The notes under the pieces: model-generated
What the model saw: the letters and a program-made list of their open reading frames with translations, nothing else
Databases searched by the model: none
Told to the model about the DNA's origin: nothing
NCBI RefSeq assembly: GCF_963082655.1
Contig: NC_081552.1
Span: forward strand, 196,559,281-196,623,280
DNA: 64,000 nt
Reading direction: 5' to 3'
DNA from: Stomoxys calcitrans
Lineage: Eukaryota; Arthropoda; Insecta; Diptera; Muscidae
Made by a program: the position numbers and the translations under genes
In this document: piece by piece, positions 32,716 to 44,335 of the stretch
Numbering within the stretch: position 1 is the stretch's first letter
Layout: each line of letters begins with the position of its first letter

Positions 32716-34295
32716 ACCACCGAAGAATGGGGGTATATTCATTTTGTCATTCCGTTTGCAAAACATCGAAATATCCATTTCCGACCCTTTAAAGTATACA
32801 TATTCTTGATCAGCGTAAAAATCTAAGACGATTTAGCCATGTCCGTCCGTCTGTCTGTTGAAATCACACTAAATCTATCGATTTAAGGTTTTGGGCCCAT
32901 AAAAGGCGCATTTATTATCCGATTTCGCCGAATTTGGGATAGGTTCTTCGACATCTTTCTGCAATTTACCCTAGATCGGTTCAGATTTGGATATAGCTGC
33001 CATATACACCGATCTCTCGATTTAAGGTTTTGGGTCCCTAAAAGGCGCATTTATTATCCGATTTCGCCGAAATTTGGGACAGTGAGTTGTGTTAGGCTCT
33101 TCGACATCCTTCCTTAATCGGTCAAGATTTGGATATAGCTGCCATATAGACCGATCTCTAGATTTAAGGTTTTGGGCCCATAAAAGGCGCATGTAGTATC
33201 CGATTTCGCCGAAATTTGGGACAGTTAGTTGTTTTAGGCTCTTCGACATCGTTCTGCAATTTGCCCTAGATCGGTCCAGATTTGAATATAGCTGCCATAT
33301 AGACCGATCTCTCGATTTAAGGTCTTGGCCCCATAAAAAGCGCACTTATTGTCCGATTTCGCCGAAATTTGGGACAGTGAGTTGTGTTAGGCTCTTCAAC
33401 ATCGTTCTGCAATTTGGCCCAGATCGGTAAGGATTTGGATATAGCTGCCATATAGACCGATCTCTCGTTATAAGGTTTTGGGACCATAATAGCCGCGTTT
33501 ATTGTTCGATTTCGCCGAAATTTGGGACAGAGAGTTGTGTTAGGTTCTTCGACATCGTTCTGCAATTTGCCTTAGATCGGTTCAGATTTGGATATAGCTG
33601 TCATATACACCGATATCTCGGTTTAAGGTTTTGGGCCCATAAAAGGACCATTTATTGTTCGATTTTGTCGAAATTCGGGACAGAGAGTTGTGTTAGGTTC
33701 TTCGAAAACTTTCTGCAATTTGGCCCAGATCGGTCTAGACTTAGACATAGCTGTCATATAGACCGATTTCTCGATTTAATGTTTTGGTCCCATAAAAGGC
33801 GCATTTATTATCCGATTTCGCCGACATTTGGGACAGTGAGTTGTGTTAGGTTCCTCAAAAACTTTCTGCAATTTGGCCCAGATCGGTCCAGATTTGCAAA
33901 TAGCTGTCATATAGACCGATTTCACGATTTAAGGTTCTGGTCCCATAAAAGGACAATTTATTGTCCTATTTTGTCGATATTTGGAACAGTGACTCATGTT
34001 GGGCTTTTCGTCATCCTTGTAGTTTATGGTTCAGATAGATCTATATTTGGATATGGCTACCAAAAAGACCACTATTTTATTCTACAAAATTGAACAATGA
34101 CTTGTACTTAATAGACCACTCAATATCAGTGTTGAATTTGGTGCAAATCGGACCATATTTAGATAAAACTGATATGGGGGCATAAATTATATATTTTTCA
34201 TCGGACCATGACCAAAGCTGGTTTACGTGTATACCCGAGGTGGTGGGTATCCAAAGTTCAGCCCGGCCGAACTTAACGCCTTTTTACTTGTTTTA
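32716..34295 (-). mobile_element. Complete MM-II element, minus orientation
   Basis: It opens TACCCACCACCGAAGAATGG, then CATTCCGTTTGCAAAACATC, ATACATATTCTTGATCAGCG and a core GACGATTTAGCCATGTCC with (GTCCGTCT)n. About eight units of ~150 bp carry TTTTGGGCCCATAAAAGGCG, TTTCGCCGAAATTTGGGACA and CAATTTGCCCTAGATCGGT. It closes GAGGTGGTGGGTATCCAAAG, CCCGGCCGAACTTAACG and TTTTTACTTG. The ends are shared with MM-I but the units are different. Confidence 0.9.
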
Positions 34296-35344
34296 ATTGA
34301 CAACTTTTCCAAATACTTTTTCAAAAACGGTGATTGATATTATCATTTACGTGGTTGAAGCAATTTCAATTAAAAAATTATTTACATCAATTAATTTCAT
34401 GATTGAAAATTAATTATATTTTTATTCTGTGCGGGGTCCGTAGCCACGTCACGACAGTAGCTTCCGGCCTATGGAAACTAGCATTGAGTCAATCCGGTGC
34501 ATAGCAACGACTGATATGAAATTAAATAAAGACAAACGCCCAAAGGGATGTAAACTGTGGGATTGAATATCAAGACAATCATCCTCCTTTGGTTGTGGGT
34601 ATACAAAAGTTTCTAAATTTGATTTGCATAGTTACTGTTTTCTTCTTTTTTTTACTTTTTTCGTCCAAAATAAAACCGTCTAAAAATGTTTTTTACTTTT
34701 TATAGCCCATTGAAAACTTTCATACTAATGCCTATTCCATTAAATCATTTACATTTTTATTTAATTCGTCGCACAACAGTTTGTGGAAACGAAAGAGCCC
34801 AAACATCACAAATGCAATGCAAAAGAAATTTTTTATCTAGGAATAGGCAACGGTTTTCCTCCTCTTAAAAGTATGCCACCGTACACACCACACACACACA
34901 CCTGTCGCCGTCAGTCTGCTGTAAATCATAGCTGCAGAAGAACAGAACAACCGAAGGTTTTACTTGCCAACATCCTTCGATTCCTTGGCATGGCATTCAA
35001 TAGTTTGTAGATGGTCTTCAATCATTCTGTGATTTTGAATAGTTTTGAGGTTGTTGTTTTTTTGTCTTACCTTATCTTTGAAGAAGAAAATATTTGTAAA
35101 GACTTTTTAAATATTTCAACACAAAATGTGTTGGGTTAATTTTGTGGTGATGTTTATTAAAAGTCCCCCTCGTTGCGTTGGGTCCAAACTATTGATAGCA
35201 AAATATATTAAAAAGGTCGTATGCGGTAGGAGAGATACAATTGGGAAAAGGGAGGGAAGACTTAATGAATAATGAACTGTTTTGGTATTTTATAAGCTTA
35301 TTAAGATGCCCCTTGCATATTTTAAAGGGTAACGAATTGCCAGC
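34296..35344. other. No gene recognised
   Basis: AT-rich single-copy-looking DNA with one GC-richer patch (GGGGTCCGTAGCCACGTCAC at about 34434). A CACACACACACAC run lies near 34888. Confidence 0.4.
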
Positions 35345-36425
35345 AACCATAAGTGAAGTAAAGTAAAAAGGCGCTAAATTCGGCCGGGCCGAACTTTAGA
35401 TACCCACCACCTCGGGTATATTTGTAAACCACCTTTCGTCATAATCCGGTGAAAAATGCATAATTTATGCCACCACAGCAGCTTTATCGAAATACGGTCC
35501 GATTTGGACCAAATTCGCCACGGACATTGAGTGGTCTAGTAAGTACAAGTCATTGTTCAATTTTGTGGAGCAAAATATTGGTCTTTTTGGTAGCTATATC
35601 CAAATATAGACCGACCAGAACCATATACGACGCGGATGACGAAAAGCCTTACATAAGTCACTGTGTAAAATTGTAAGCCAAATCGGACAATAAATATGCC
35701 TTTTATGGGGCCAAAACTTTAAATCGAGAGATCTGTCTATATGGCAGCTGGATCCAAATCTGAAACCATCTAGGCCAAATTGAAGAGGGATGTCGAAGGG
35801 TCTAACCCAACTCACTGTCCCAAAATTTCGGCGAAATCGGACAATAAATGCGCCTTTTATGGGCCCAAAACCTTAAATCGAACGATCGGTCTATATGACA
35901 GCTATATCCAAATCTTGACCGACCTAGACCAAATTGAAGAAGAATGTCGACTGGCCTAACACAACTCACTGTCCCAAATTTCAGCGAAATCGGATAATAA
36001 ATCCGCCTTTTATGGGCCCAAAACCTTATATCGAAAGATCGGTCTATATGGCAGCTATATCCAAATCTCGACCGATCTGGGCCAAATTGAGGAGGGATGT
36101 CGAGAGACCTTACACAACTCACTGTTCCAAATTTCAGCAAAATCGGATAATAAATGTGGCTTTTATGGGCCTAAGACCCCAAATCGTCAGATCGGTCTAT
36201 ATGGCAGCTATATCCAAATCTCGACCGATCCCAAAATTTCAGCAAAATCGCATAATAAATGTGGCTTTTATGGGCCTAAGACCCTAAATCGTCAGATCGG
36301 TCTATATGGGGGCTATATCAAGATATAGTCCGATATAGTCCGATATAGCCCATCTTCGAACTCAATCTGTTTATAGGAGAAAAAAAGAATCTGTGCAAAG
36401 TTTCAGCTCAATATCTCTAGTTTTA
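35345..36425 (+). mobile_element. MM-II element, plus orientation, 3' end truncated
   Basis: The leader AAGTAAAAAGGCGCTAAATT and the CGGCCGGGCCGAACTTTAGA / TACCCACCACCTCGGGTATA block start it. About six units carry TTTTATGGGCCCAAAACCTT and GATCGGTCTATATGGCAGCT. It ends after GTGCAAAGTTTCAGCTCAAT, before any GTCY tract, where the LINE-D fragment begins. Confidence 0.88.
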
Positions 36426-36429
36426 CTGT

Positions 36430-36845
36430 ATGACTGTATAGAAGATGAAGTTTCTAAAGAGCCCATTGACAACATAAGCCCGTTTACGATAGAGGAGCTA
36501 AGGAATGCAACCCGCAGCCTCCATAGCAGAAAAGCCACCTGGTCCCGACGGAATACCGGCGAGGTTATCAGGCAGATAGCTGAAAACATACCGGAATTTC
36601 TCCTAAGAATGTCAAGGCGGTGCCTTTTTGAAGGTTTTATACCGGGGGTATGAAAGACACAAAAACTGGTGCTCATATGCTGGATACGGCTGCAAGTTTT
36701 TGGAGAGGCTTATTAAGCCATGGTTCCAGAACGCGATCCTTGAGCGAGGTGTACTCTGAATGAGGGCAGGAATGTCCATGATCGGAGCTCTCAGAGATAT
36801 GGTGGACATAGTAGGGGCGACTAGAACGTGAAACTACTAATCCAC
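36430..36845 (+). pseudogene. LINE-D fragment: RT N-terminal (fingers) region, R1/I-like
   Basis: The frame 36393-36653 gives ISPFTIEELRNATRSLHSRK, then IRQIAENIPEFLLRMSRRC and LFEGFIPGV. Between them the PGPDGIPA finger motif is readable only in the neighbouring frame. That indicates an inserted base before it and a lost base after it (about 36535-36565). Downstream frames give LDTAASFWRGLLSHG-like and MSMIGALRDMVDIVGATRT stretches. Only the beginning of the RT is present. It is unrelated in detail to LINE-A and LINE-B. Confidence 0.75.
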
Positions 36846-36849
36846 ACGT

Positions 36850-37408
36850 AAATGTCAAGAATGAACTCAACAAATGTAGGACCATGTATTAAGGGGCATT
36901 ACCACTTTCCCAAAACACCCCCAGAGGGAAAAAAATGTTCGACCATGCCAATATGTGGTTCAAATGAAAGGTATTTGAGATTAGAAAACGAATTTGATAA
37001 CCTATTTTGGGGCCATGTGTTTGGGGGAAGCCTCATCCTGTAAACTCCTCTTCAGCCAATGGCATTATGGGGTTTTAATAAATCGTATTTGAGAGAAGAG
37101 CACGATGCTGATATTTTTTCAGGGCCAAGTATCTGGGGGACCACCTCTCCCCCGAAAACACCACTAGATCAGACATTATGAGAATATCGGGCTGAAATGA
37201 AATATTTCAAGAATGGAGTACACCTTACATCCAAACTTAAATTCGTAGACCAATAAAGATCATATGGGATACATATAAACTGTTAGCCAAGTTAGCATGG
37301 TATTTCACTAAAAGATCTTTAATTGTCGAAAATAAATATTCCAAGGAAACTTTTGTTCCATTTAAACTAAAAGAAGGCGCAGCGGAGCGGGCCCGAGTCA
37401 GCTAGTAA
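36850..37408 (+). mobile_element. HINE 3' half with complete CTAGT end
   Basis: Two to three units with GGTTCAAATGAAAGGTATTT and GGGGACCACCTCTCCCCCGA are followed by an AT-rich stretch and the terminal block GAAGGCGCAGCGGAGCGGGC, CCGAGTCAGCTAGT (ending about 37406-37408). A GC-rich near-hairpin before a terminal CTAG/T is the known 3' signature of Helitron/Helentron elements. No Rep/helicase is present. Confidence 0.7.
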
Positions 37409-37441
37409 TTTCTATAAAAACAAAAGCTTTTCAATTAAATA

Positions 37442-37678
37442 TTGGGTTGCCCAAAAAGTAATTGCGGATTTTTCATATAATCAGCGTTGACAAATTTTTT
37501 CACAGCTTGTGACTCTGTAATTGCATTCTTTCTTCTGTCAGTTATCAGCTGTGAATTATAGCTTGCTTTAGAAAAAAAGTGTAAAAAAAGTATATTTAAT
37601 TAAAGTTCATTCCAAGTTTTATTAAAAATGCATTTACTTTCTTTAAAAAAATCCGCAATTACTTTTTGGGCAACCCAA
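37442..37678 (+). mobile_element. Mariner-type MITE, complete, 237 bp
   Basis: Terminal inverted repeats TTGGGTTGCCCAAAAAGTAA ... TTACTTTTTGGGCAACCCAA are flanked by TA on both sides (37440-37441 and 37679-37680). The interior has GGCGTTGACAAATTTTTTCA and TCAGTTATCAGCTGTGAATT and no coding capacity. TA duplication and such ends fit the mariner superfamily. This is the best reference copy here. Confidence 0.93.
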
Positions 37679-37680
37679 TA

Positions 37681-38328
37681 TATATCGCCTTTCCAAATCC
37701 CACACTTGCCACAAATACCAATACACTTAACTATCACCCTAAAATTCAAAATCCCTCTATATGTTCATCTGCCTATAGTTAAGAAACTTTCAAACATTTC
37801 CTCTTCATCGCATTATGAAATCCCATTAACCAGCGTCACCCCTTGCACAAGAGACACGGAGACAATGACTGAGAGCCAAATCATATTCTTTCGTAACTAG
37901 AAAACTTTCAAAGCATCAGAAAGTGAAAACTTATTTCGCATGAAGTAGATAAAAACAAAAGCAAATAGACAACATACTATGAAAACTTTCATAGGACAAT
38001 TTCCTTGTATGCTTCAAATGCATTAGAGAGCATTAAACGGTTGATTGTTCTATGCATGAAAAGGAAATGCGACACCTTAAGTAAGTCTTAATGGGAAATA
38101 GTTGTTCTTATGTTTGATTATAACGAGCAAAAGGGGGAGGGGGGGTGGTAGCTTTCATTTTCCATGAACATGGTAAACACTGCACTAGCAAATGGAGATC
38201 CCAGAGGGAAGTTTCATGAAGTAGAGTTTAATTTAAAAGAAGAACAAAGTTGGCACAGCTAACGATGAACGTTGAAGGAAAAGTCTAGCATAGAAATAAG
38301 AAAAAATTAATGCATATATTGGGTTGCC
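37681..38328. other. No gene recognised
   Basis: Single-copy-looking DNA between two MITEs. A poly-G-rich patch (AAGGGGGAGGGGGGGTGG) is at about 38131. The open frame 37628-37900 overlaps the MITE and has no motif. Confidence 0.4.
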
Positions 38329-38604
38329 CAAAACGTAATTGCGGATTTTTTAAAAGAAAGTAAATGCATTTTTAATATAACTTAGAATGAACTTTAATCA
38401 AATATACTTTTTTTACACTTTTTTTCTAAAGCAAGCTGAAAGTAACAGCTGATAACTGACAGAAGAAAGAATGCAATTACAGAGTGGCAAAATTTGTCAA
38501 CGCCGACTATATGAAAAATCCGCAATTACTTTTTGGGCAACCGTGAAAAAATTTGTCAACGCCGACTATATGAAAAATCCGCAATTACTTTTTGGGCAAC
38601 CCAA
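38329..38604 (-). mobile_element. Mariner-type MITE with duplicated terminal segment, 276 bp
   Basis: It is the same family as 37442-37678 in reverse orientation, flanked by TA. Its right-hand 59 bp (AATTTGTCAACGCCGACTAT to the terminal GGGCAACC) is present twice in tandem (38484-38542 and 38543-38601), so one end has two stacked terminal repeats. Confidence 0.92.
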
Positions 38605-38849
38605 TATTTTACTATACCTTTGCTTTTTACAACATACCTTTTATTCACAGTTGTTAAGACTTTATTTCATTTTCCTTTCTTACCTGCAAATACATAGAAA
38701 AGAGAAAAAAAAAATAGTTTATAAAAACATATGCTATAGTACTCTAGCCGATCCGGGCCCGCTCCGCTGCGCCTTCTTTAACTCTCTAATATATTTTATG
38801 GGTGGGGACATTTCGCCCTGAATGCGGATATCGAATTCGTGCCATTGTA

Positions 38850-39085
38850 GCCTATGAAGCTAATCGCGTTCGCATTCTGGCAAGAACATCGAACAGAGCG
38901 GAGAAATGTTGGCGACATTTGCGAGGCACAATGCCATGCATGGTCATTTGAAAAATTATCCCCAAAGAGGTGTTGCTCTGCGGGAAGCCATTTGGCCTCG
39001 GCTATAAAAAAGGTCCCTTATCATTGAGTTTAAACTTGAATCGGAAAGCACTCATTGATGTGTGGTAATGTACTTCCTGGTGGTA
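38850..39085 (+). mobile_element. SINE body captured in the left HINE arm
   Basis: ATTATCCCCAAAGAGGTGTT, GGCTATAAAAAAGGTCCCTT and TTGAATCGGAAAGCACTCAT match the SINE body at 19265-19400. The tRNA head is not recognisable; its place is taken by GTAGCCTATGAAGCTAATCG. Confidence 0.65.
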
Positions 39086-40829
39086 ATGTTCTCATTAGGG
39101 GAGGGATGGCACCTCAGACATTTCGACTCAAAAATATGGATATCAAGTTCGTGCTGCACTTCCAGATCCCTTTAATCTGAGCCCCATATGAACCGTTTGG
39201 AGGGTGTTTTTGGGGCTGGGGCGGCCACCGGCACTTTGGACTGAAAATTGATATCAAATTCGTTCTTTATTCCCAATGGAAATAAAGTTCAGGTTAGGGG
39301 GTGCTTTAAGGCGTACCTCAAAATTTGCTTTAAAATTTGCTTTAATTTGATACCCTTATTGTGCCCATCGCACCACTTTCGGCGTGGCGTTTTTGGGGTA
39401 GGGGGGAGGGTCCGCCACCACCTGATATCTAAAAATTATATGGCTTATGTTTCCTTACAGGCAAACGAATACAATCTATAAACATTTTAAGAAAATCGGT
39501 ACAGCCAAAACCATATTAGACCTATTATGACTATATGTCATAATGGCTCTAATGTCGTTTTTGAGGGATGGCATGACCCCCTATACTTCTATCAGATATT
39601 GTATGCCAGATTCAAAATCTACTTCTGCATACCTTTTATTTGAATCCCATATTGAAATGAACGTCCAATATGTCTGTTTGGGACAATTTTGGCGTTGGGG
39701 GCCGTCCCAACCGATGGGCCGATGGGTAGTTAGACTCAAATTTTAATACCACATTCGTATTCTACTCTCTAATACCTTGTCTCGATTGGCCCACTTTTGA
39801 TTTTGGGTTGTGTTTTTGACATAGGGGGGAGGGTGCGTTCCTCTGCGATGTTTCCTTCCTGACCAACCTAAACAATATGCGAAAATCGCTTCTGCTGTTT
39901 TTCAGTCTATACGAAAGGCTAATGTGCCCATTTTGGGCGTTTTTGTGGGGGTGGGGTGGCCCCCTATACTTCGACATGAATTTTGTATGCCAGATTCGTT
40001 ATCTACTCCCGCATACTTTTCATTTGATCCCCATATTGTCCTTATCGGTCCACTTTTGATTTTGGGAGGTGTTCTTGGGGTATCGGTGGAGGGTCTGCCC
40101 CCTTCCATTCTCAATAAATTATTACGCCTATTCCTACTTCCTGACCATATTCGTAATCTACTCCCGAATACCTTTCATTTGAGTCCCATTTGAATCCCAT
40201 ATTGTCCCGATCGATCCACTTTTATTTTTGGGTAATACTTTTGGGGTAAGGGGGAGGGTCCGCTCCCCTCCCGATATTAAAAAAAAATTATATAGCCTTT
40301 GTTTCCTTCCAGACCAACCTACACAATCTATGAAAATTTCAAGGTATAGGGGTTACCCCACCCCCACAAACAACGCCCAAAATGGGCACATTAGCCAATC
40401 ACGGATATATGGGACTTGGTTTGTTTGTTCCGTATAGACTGAAAAACGGCAGAACCGATTTTCTTGAGTAGGTTGGTCTGGTCTGGTATCGGAAGGGGGA
40501 CGGACCCTCCCCTTTATGCAAAAAACACAACCCAAAACCAAAAGTGGACCCATCGGGACAATATAGGTATCAAATGAAAGGTATTGGAGAGTAGAATACG
40601 AATATGATATTAAAATGTGAGTCTAAGTCCATCGGGCCACCACCGCCCCAAAAGTGCCCCAAACAGACATATTGGACGCTCATTTCAATATGGGGCTCAA
40701 ATGAGAGGTATTCGGGAGTAGATTTCGAATCTGACATTCAAAATCAGATCGAAGTATAGGGGGTCATGCCACCCCTCAAAAACGCCATTAGACCCATTAT
40801 GATTATATGATACCTGGCTGAAGGGACCT

Positions 40830-40990
40830 TTTTTTATAGACGAATCCGAACGGCGTCCCGCAGTGCAACACCTCTTTGGAGAAATTTTTTCAAATGACCA
40901 TGCATGGCATTGTGCCTCGCAAATGTCGCCAACATTTCTCCGCTCTATCCGATGTTCTCACCAAAATTCGAAAGCGTTCAGCTTCATAGG
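40830..40990 (-). mobile_element. SINE body captured in the right HINE arm
   Basis: On the minus strand the stretch CTCCAAAGAGGTGTTGCACT, GCGGGACGCCGTTCGGATTC is SINE body. It is continuous with the inverted counterpart of 38850-38960, and the order relative to the HINE end is the same in both arms. Confidence 0.65.
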
Positions 40991-41098
40991 CTACAATGGC
41001 ACGAATTCGATATCCGCATTCAGGGCAAAATGTCCCCACCCATAAAATATATTAGAGAGTTAAAGAAGGTGTAGCGGAGCGGGCCCGGTTCGGCTAGT

Positions 41099-42160
41099 AA
41101 ACCATATAAACCGATTTTTGATATTGACTTGTTGAAAGCCGAAATAAAAAACCTAATGCAAATTTTCAGCAAAATTGGATGAAAACTGTAGCTACCAGGG
41201 GAGATCCGTTTATGTGGGAGCTATATCCGCTTATGGAGCGATTTGGACCATACTAGGCACAGTTATTGCAAGAGAACGCCATATGCAAAATTTCAGCCAA
41301 ATCAGACAAAAATTGCTGCTTGTGAAGGCACATGAAGTCAAATCGGGAGATCGGTTTATATGGGAGCTATATCAGGTTATAGACCGACTTAAATCGTACT
41401 TGGCACAAAGGTTGGAAGTCATAACGGAAGAGCGCATGCAAAATTTCAGTCAAATCGGACAAAAATTGCTGCTTGTAAGGACTCAATAAGACAAATTGGG
41501 AGATCGGTTTATATGGGAGCTATATCAGGTTATAGACCAATTGAAACCGTACTTGACACAGTTGTTGGAAATCATAACTAAACTCCACATTTCAGCCAAA
41601 TCGGATGATAATTAAGGCTACCCGGGGCTGAAGAAGCCAAATCGGGAGATCGGTTTATATGGAAGCCATATCAGATTCTTGACCGATTTGAGCCGTACTT
41701 GGCATAGTTGTAGGAACTAATAACAGAACACTATGTGCAAATTTTCAGCTTCATCGGATGAAAATTAAGGCTACCGGGGGCTGAAGAAATCAAATCGAAA
41801 CTTTGGTTTATATGGGAGCTACATCAGTTTCTTGATATAGCAAAATTTCAGCCAATTCGGACAAAATTGCGGCTTCCAGGGGCTTAAGAAGTGATACGGG
41901 AGATCGGTTTATATGGGAGCTATATCCAAATCTGAACCGATATGGCCCATTTGCCATCCCAACGACCTACATCAATATTAAGTATCTGTGCAGCGGCTAG
42001 CGTTCTGCGTTCGACCGCTGATTTGGACAGGCGGACGGACGGACGGGCATGGCTAGATCGACTCCGAATGTCACGACGATCAAGAATATATATACTTTAT
42101 GGGGTCTTAGACGAATATTTCGAGGTGTGACAAATGGAAAGACTAGATTAGTTGAAGACT
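41099..42160 (+). mobile_element. MM element, plus orientation, leader missing
   Basis: It follows the HINE end CTAGTAA directly. About six units carry AAAATTGCTGCTTGTAAGGA or AATTAAGGCTACCGGGGGCT and GATCGGTTTATATGGGAGCT. Then come GCCCATTTGCCATCCCAACG, GACGGACGGACGGGCATGGC, the core, TATATATAC and GGGGTCTTAGACGAATATTT. The end is decayed. Confidence 0.85.
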
Positions 42161-43685
42161 AGATAATTGAAATCATTGGCTGTAACTGGAGCAGCTGATA
42201 TATTTGTTAAAACGAGCTATGAGCGCTTCAAGATTACATCCTTTACTTCGTTGTCAATGCTGAGAACTGTTGTTTATCCCAGAGTATTTGCTATGACAAA
42301 CCATTATCCGATAAAAATCAGCCAGACGTAAAGTAAAGGGAGGAGAAGAAGGAATATGTTTTGCTTAAATCGCTCATCGAATATTGAATATTGTCCAAAT
42401 GGCTCATAATCATCTTTTAGCATTAAAACCTCTTCATTCACAGGATATTTGTTCTTTCCTTAGTGAAATTTTTTCCTCTAGAACTTTTTGAAACACTTTC
42501 CCAAAAATCTTAGCTTATGAAAGTCTTTTTTTCCAAAAAAAAAAAAAAACTCCTGCTGGGGGATTAAAAAATTCATCTTCTTGTAAGCCTTTTAATATCA
42601 CATTCCTGCCAAGGGAACAACGTCATATCATGTGTCAGACAACCTTCAAGAATTCGAAACTATCACCTGGTTAGACCACAAGCCCACTACTATTCCTGGT
42701 TCGGTACTGTTTTCAGGCACCGCCAACTAAATGAAGCAAGAAATAAAATCCTATTCAACAGAAAACCAAACCGAAAATGTGTAGGAGGGTCAACAGAGCC
42801 AAAACCGCAAAATTACAAGTTTTTAGAAGATTTCGGTTTTCATTGTGGATATTCAAAAGCCCTTTTCCACACTCACACATCTGCAAAGGCGGTGAGTGAA
42901 TAAAAAAAAATTGGTACAAAAGTCTTTGAAATGACTGACTGCAAGTGGACAAAGGAAGCACCTCAAAAACAACAACCAAAACAAATGACCAACTTCTGTG
43001 AGTGTTGACAGCAAAAGGAGAAATGCTAGAATGGAAACACATCACTGAGCACACAAAGAGCAGAAAAACTCAAACACAACACCCCAAAACTACACACATG
43101 AGTAGACAAATTGACCCCTAAAAACCCAAATGGGGAGACTACACAAAACTTTTGTTACACACAGCAGAGGGATGTACTAAAAGGGCAAAGTGGATTTGGT
43201 GTGGGGGATGGGGGCATACACAAGGGTATTGACATGGTTTGGTTTTTTTTTTTGTATAAGTGGGGGCATGTGTGTGGGCGAGTAGATAACCCTAGCAAGA
43301 TGTTGAAATAGCAGACACTTTGGTGACAAGTACGCGCCGCTTAGTAATTCGGACGAACGATTGTATCACGGACAATTCTCCTCTCCTGTCTCCATCTCTT
43401 TTTTATGTAGTTCCCTCTTTTACTTCTGACACATGGAAACTCAAACAAAAACACTGAAAAACTCAAATAATGTTTCCACCAAAGTAAACTTGAAAAATTC
43501 TTCTTCCAAATGAAACTGAAAAGGAAACAAAACATTCCTTTGGCTCTGCCATTTTCGATGGAGAAATAACTTGGCGTTGCAGTTTTCAGGGGAGAAAAAA
43601 AAGCAAACAATCAAATAGACAAAGAGTAACTAAGAAAATTCCTATTTTTGTCAAATATCCCCATGCTTTAGTAACAAAAGCTTTT
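42161..43685. other. No gene recognised
   Basis: AT-rich single-copy-looking DNA. A 15-A tract lies at about 42533-42551. Short frames on either strand have no motif. Confidence 0.45.
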
Positions 43686-44335
43686 TTATAGCCACCACCG
43701 TAGAATGGGGGGGTTAACTAATCGAGAAATTCCGTTTCTAACACAGAAATATCAATCTGCGAACCTATGACAAACTTGACATTCCAAGTCAATCTAGACA
43801 TGTCCGTCCGTCTGTCGAAATCACAACAACGAACGAACGAACGACAAAGCTAGCCACTTCAAATTTTGCACAGATACTTCTTATTGATGTAGATCGTTGA
43901 AGATTCCAAATGGGCCACATCAGTTCAGATTTGGATATGCCCTCCATATAAACCGATCTCCCGGTTGGACATATCAGGGGGCCATTTGGCTGAACATTTG
44001 CATGTAGTGTTCTGTTACGACTTCCAACAAATCGCTCTATAACCTGATATACATAGATTCCATATAAACCGATTTCCCGATATGACATGAAAATTGCTGT
44101 CCAAATCGTTCAATAACCTGATATAGCGGCCATACAAACCGATCTCCCGATTTGCTACATTGGGCCCCTAATAGCCCCAATAATAATTCGATTTGGCGGA
44201 AATTTTGCACATAGTAATCTGTTACAACTTCCAACAAACGTGACAAATACGGATGAAATCGGTCTATAAGCTGATATAGAGTCCATATAAACCAATCTTC
44301 CATATAAAGCAACATAACACAAGTTTTTGTTCCCA
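43686..44335 (-). mobile_element. MM terminal half, minus orientation
   Basis: It begins GCCACCACCGTAGAATGGGG and ATTCCGTTTCTAACAC, with a core TTCCAAGTCAATCTAGACAT, GTCCGTCCGTCTGTC and an (AACG)n microsatellite (43825-43843). About three decayed units follow. At about 44335 the sequence switches to plus orientation without a leader. Confidence 0.75.

Larger units (their letters stand above)
38740..41098. mobile_element. Inverted pair of HINE elements with ~250-bp terminal inverted arms
   Basis: The left end is CTAGCCGATCCGGGCCCGCT, CCGCTGCGCCTTCTTTAACT and CTCTAATATATTTTATGGGT. The right end (to 41096) is its reverse complement with few changes (ACCCATAAAATATATTAGAG ... GCGGAGCGGGCCC ... 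CTAGT). The arms stay similar for about 250 bp and both include part of the SINE body. Inside, left units run in minus and right units in plus orientation. Two HINE 5' signatures lie near the centre: AAAGGCTAATGTGCCCATTT (about 39915) and TTTGTTTGTTCCGTATAGAC (40421). The layout implies two tail-outward copies. Confidence 0.75.

Noticed and set aside
37381..37408. Stable 3' hairpin typical of Helitrons at the HINE end
   Set aside because: The GC-rich block CGGAGCGGGCCCG can fold, but the stem is short. The Helentron assignment rests on the CTAGT end and shared structure, so it is kept at moderate confidence.
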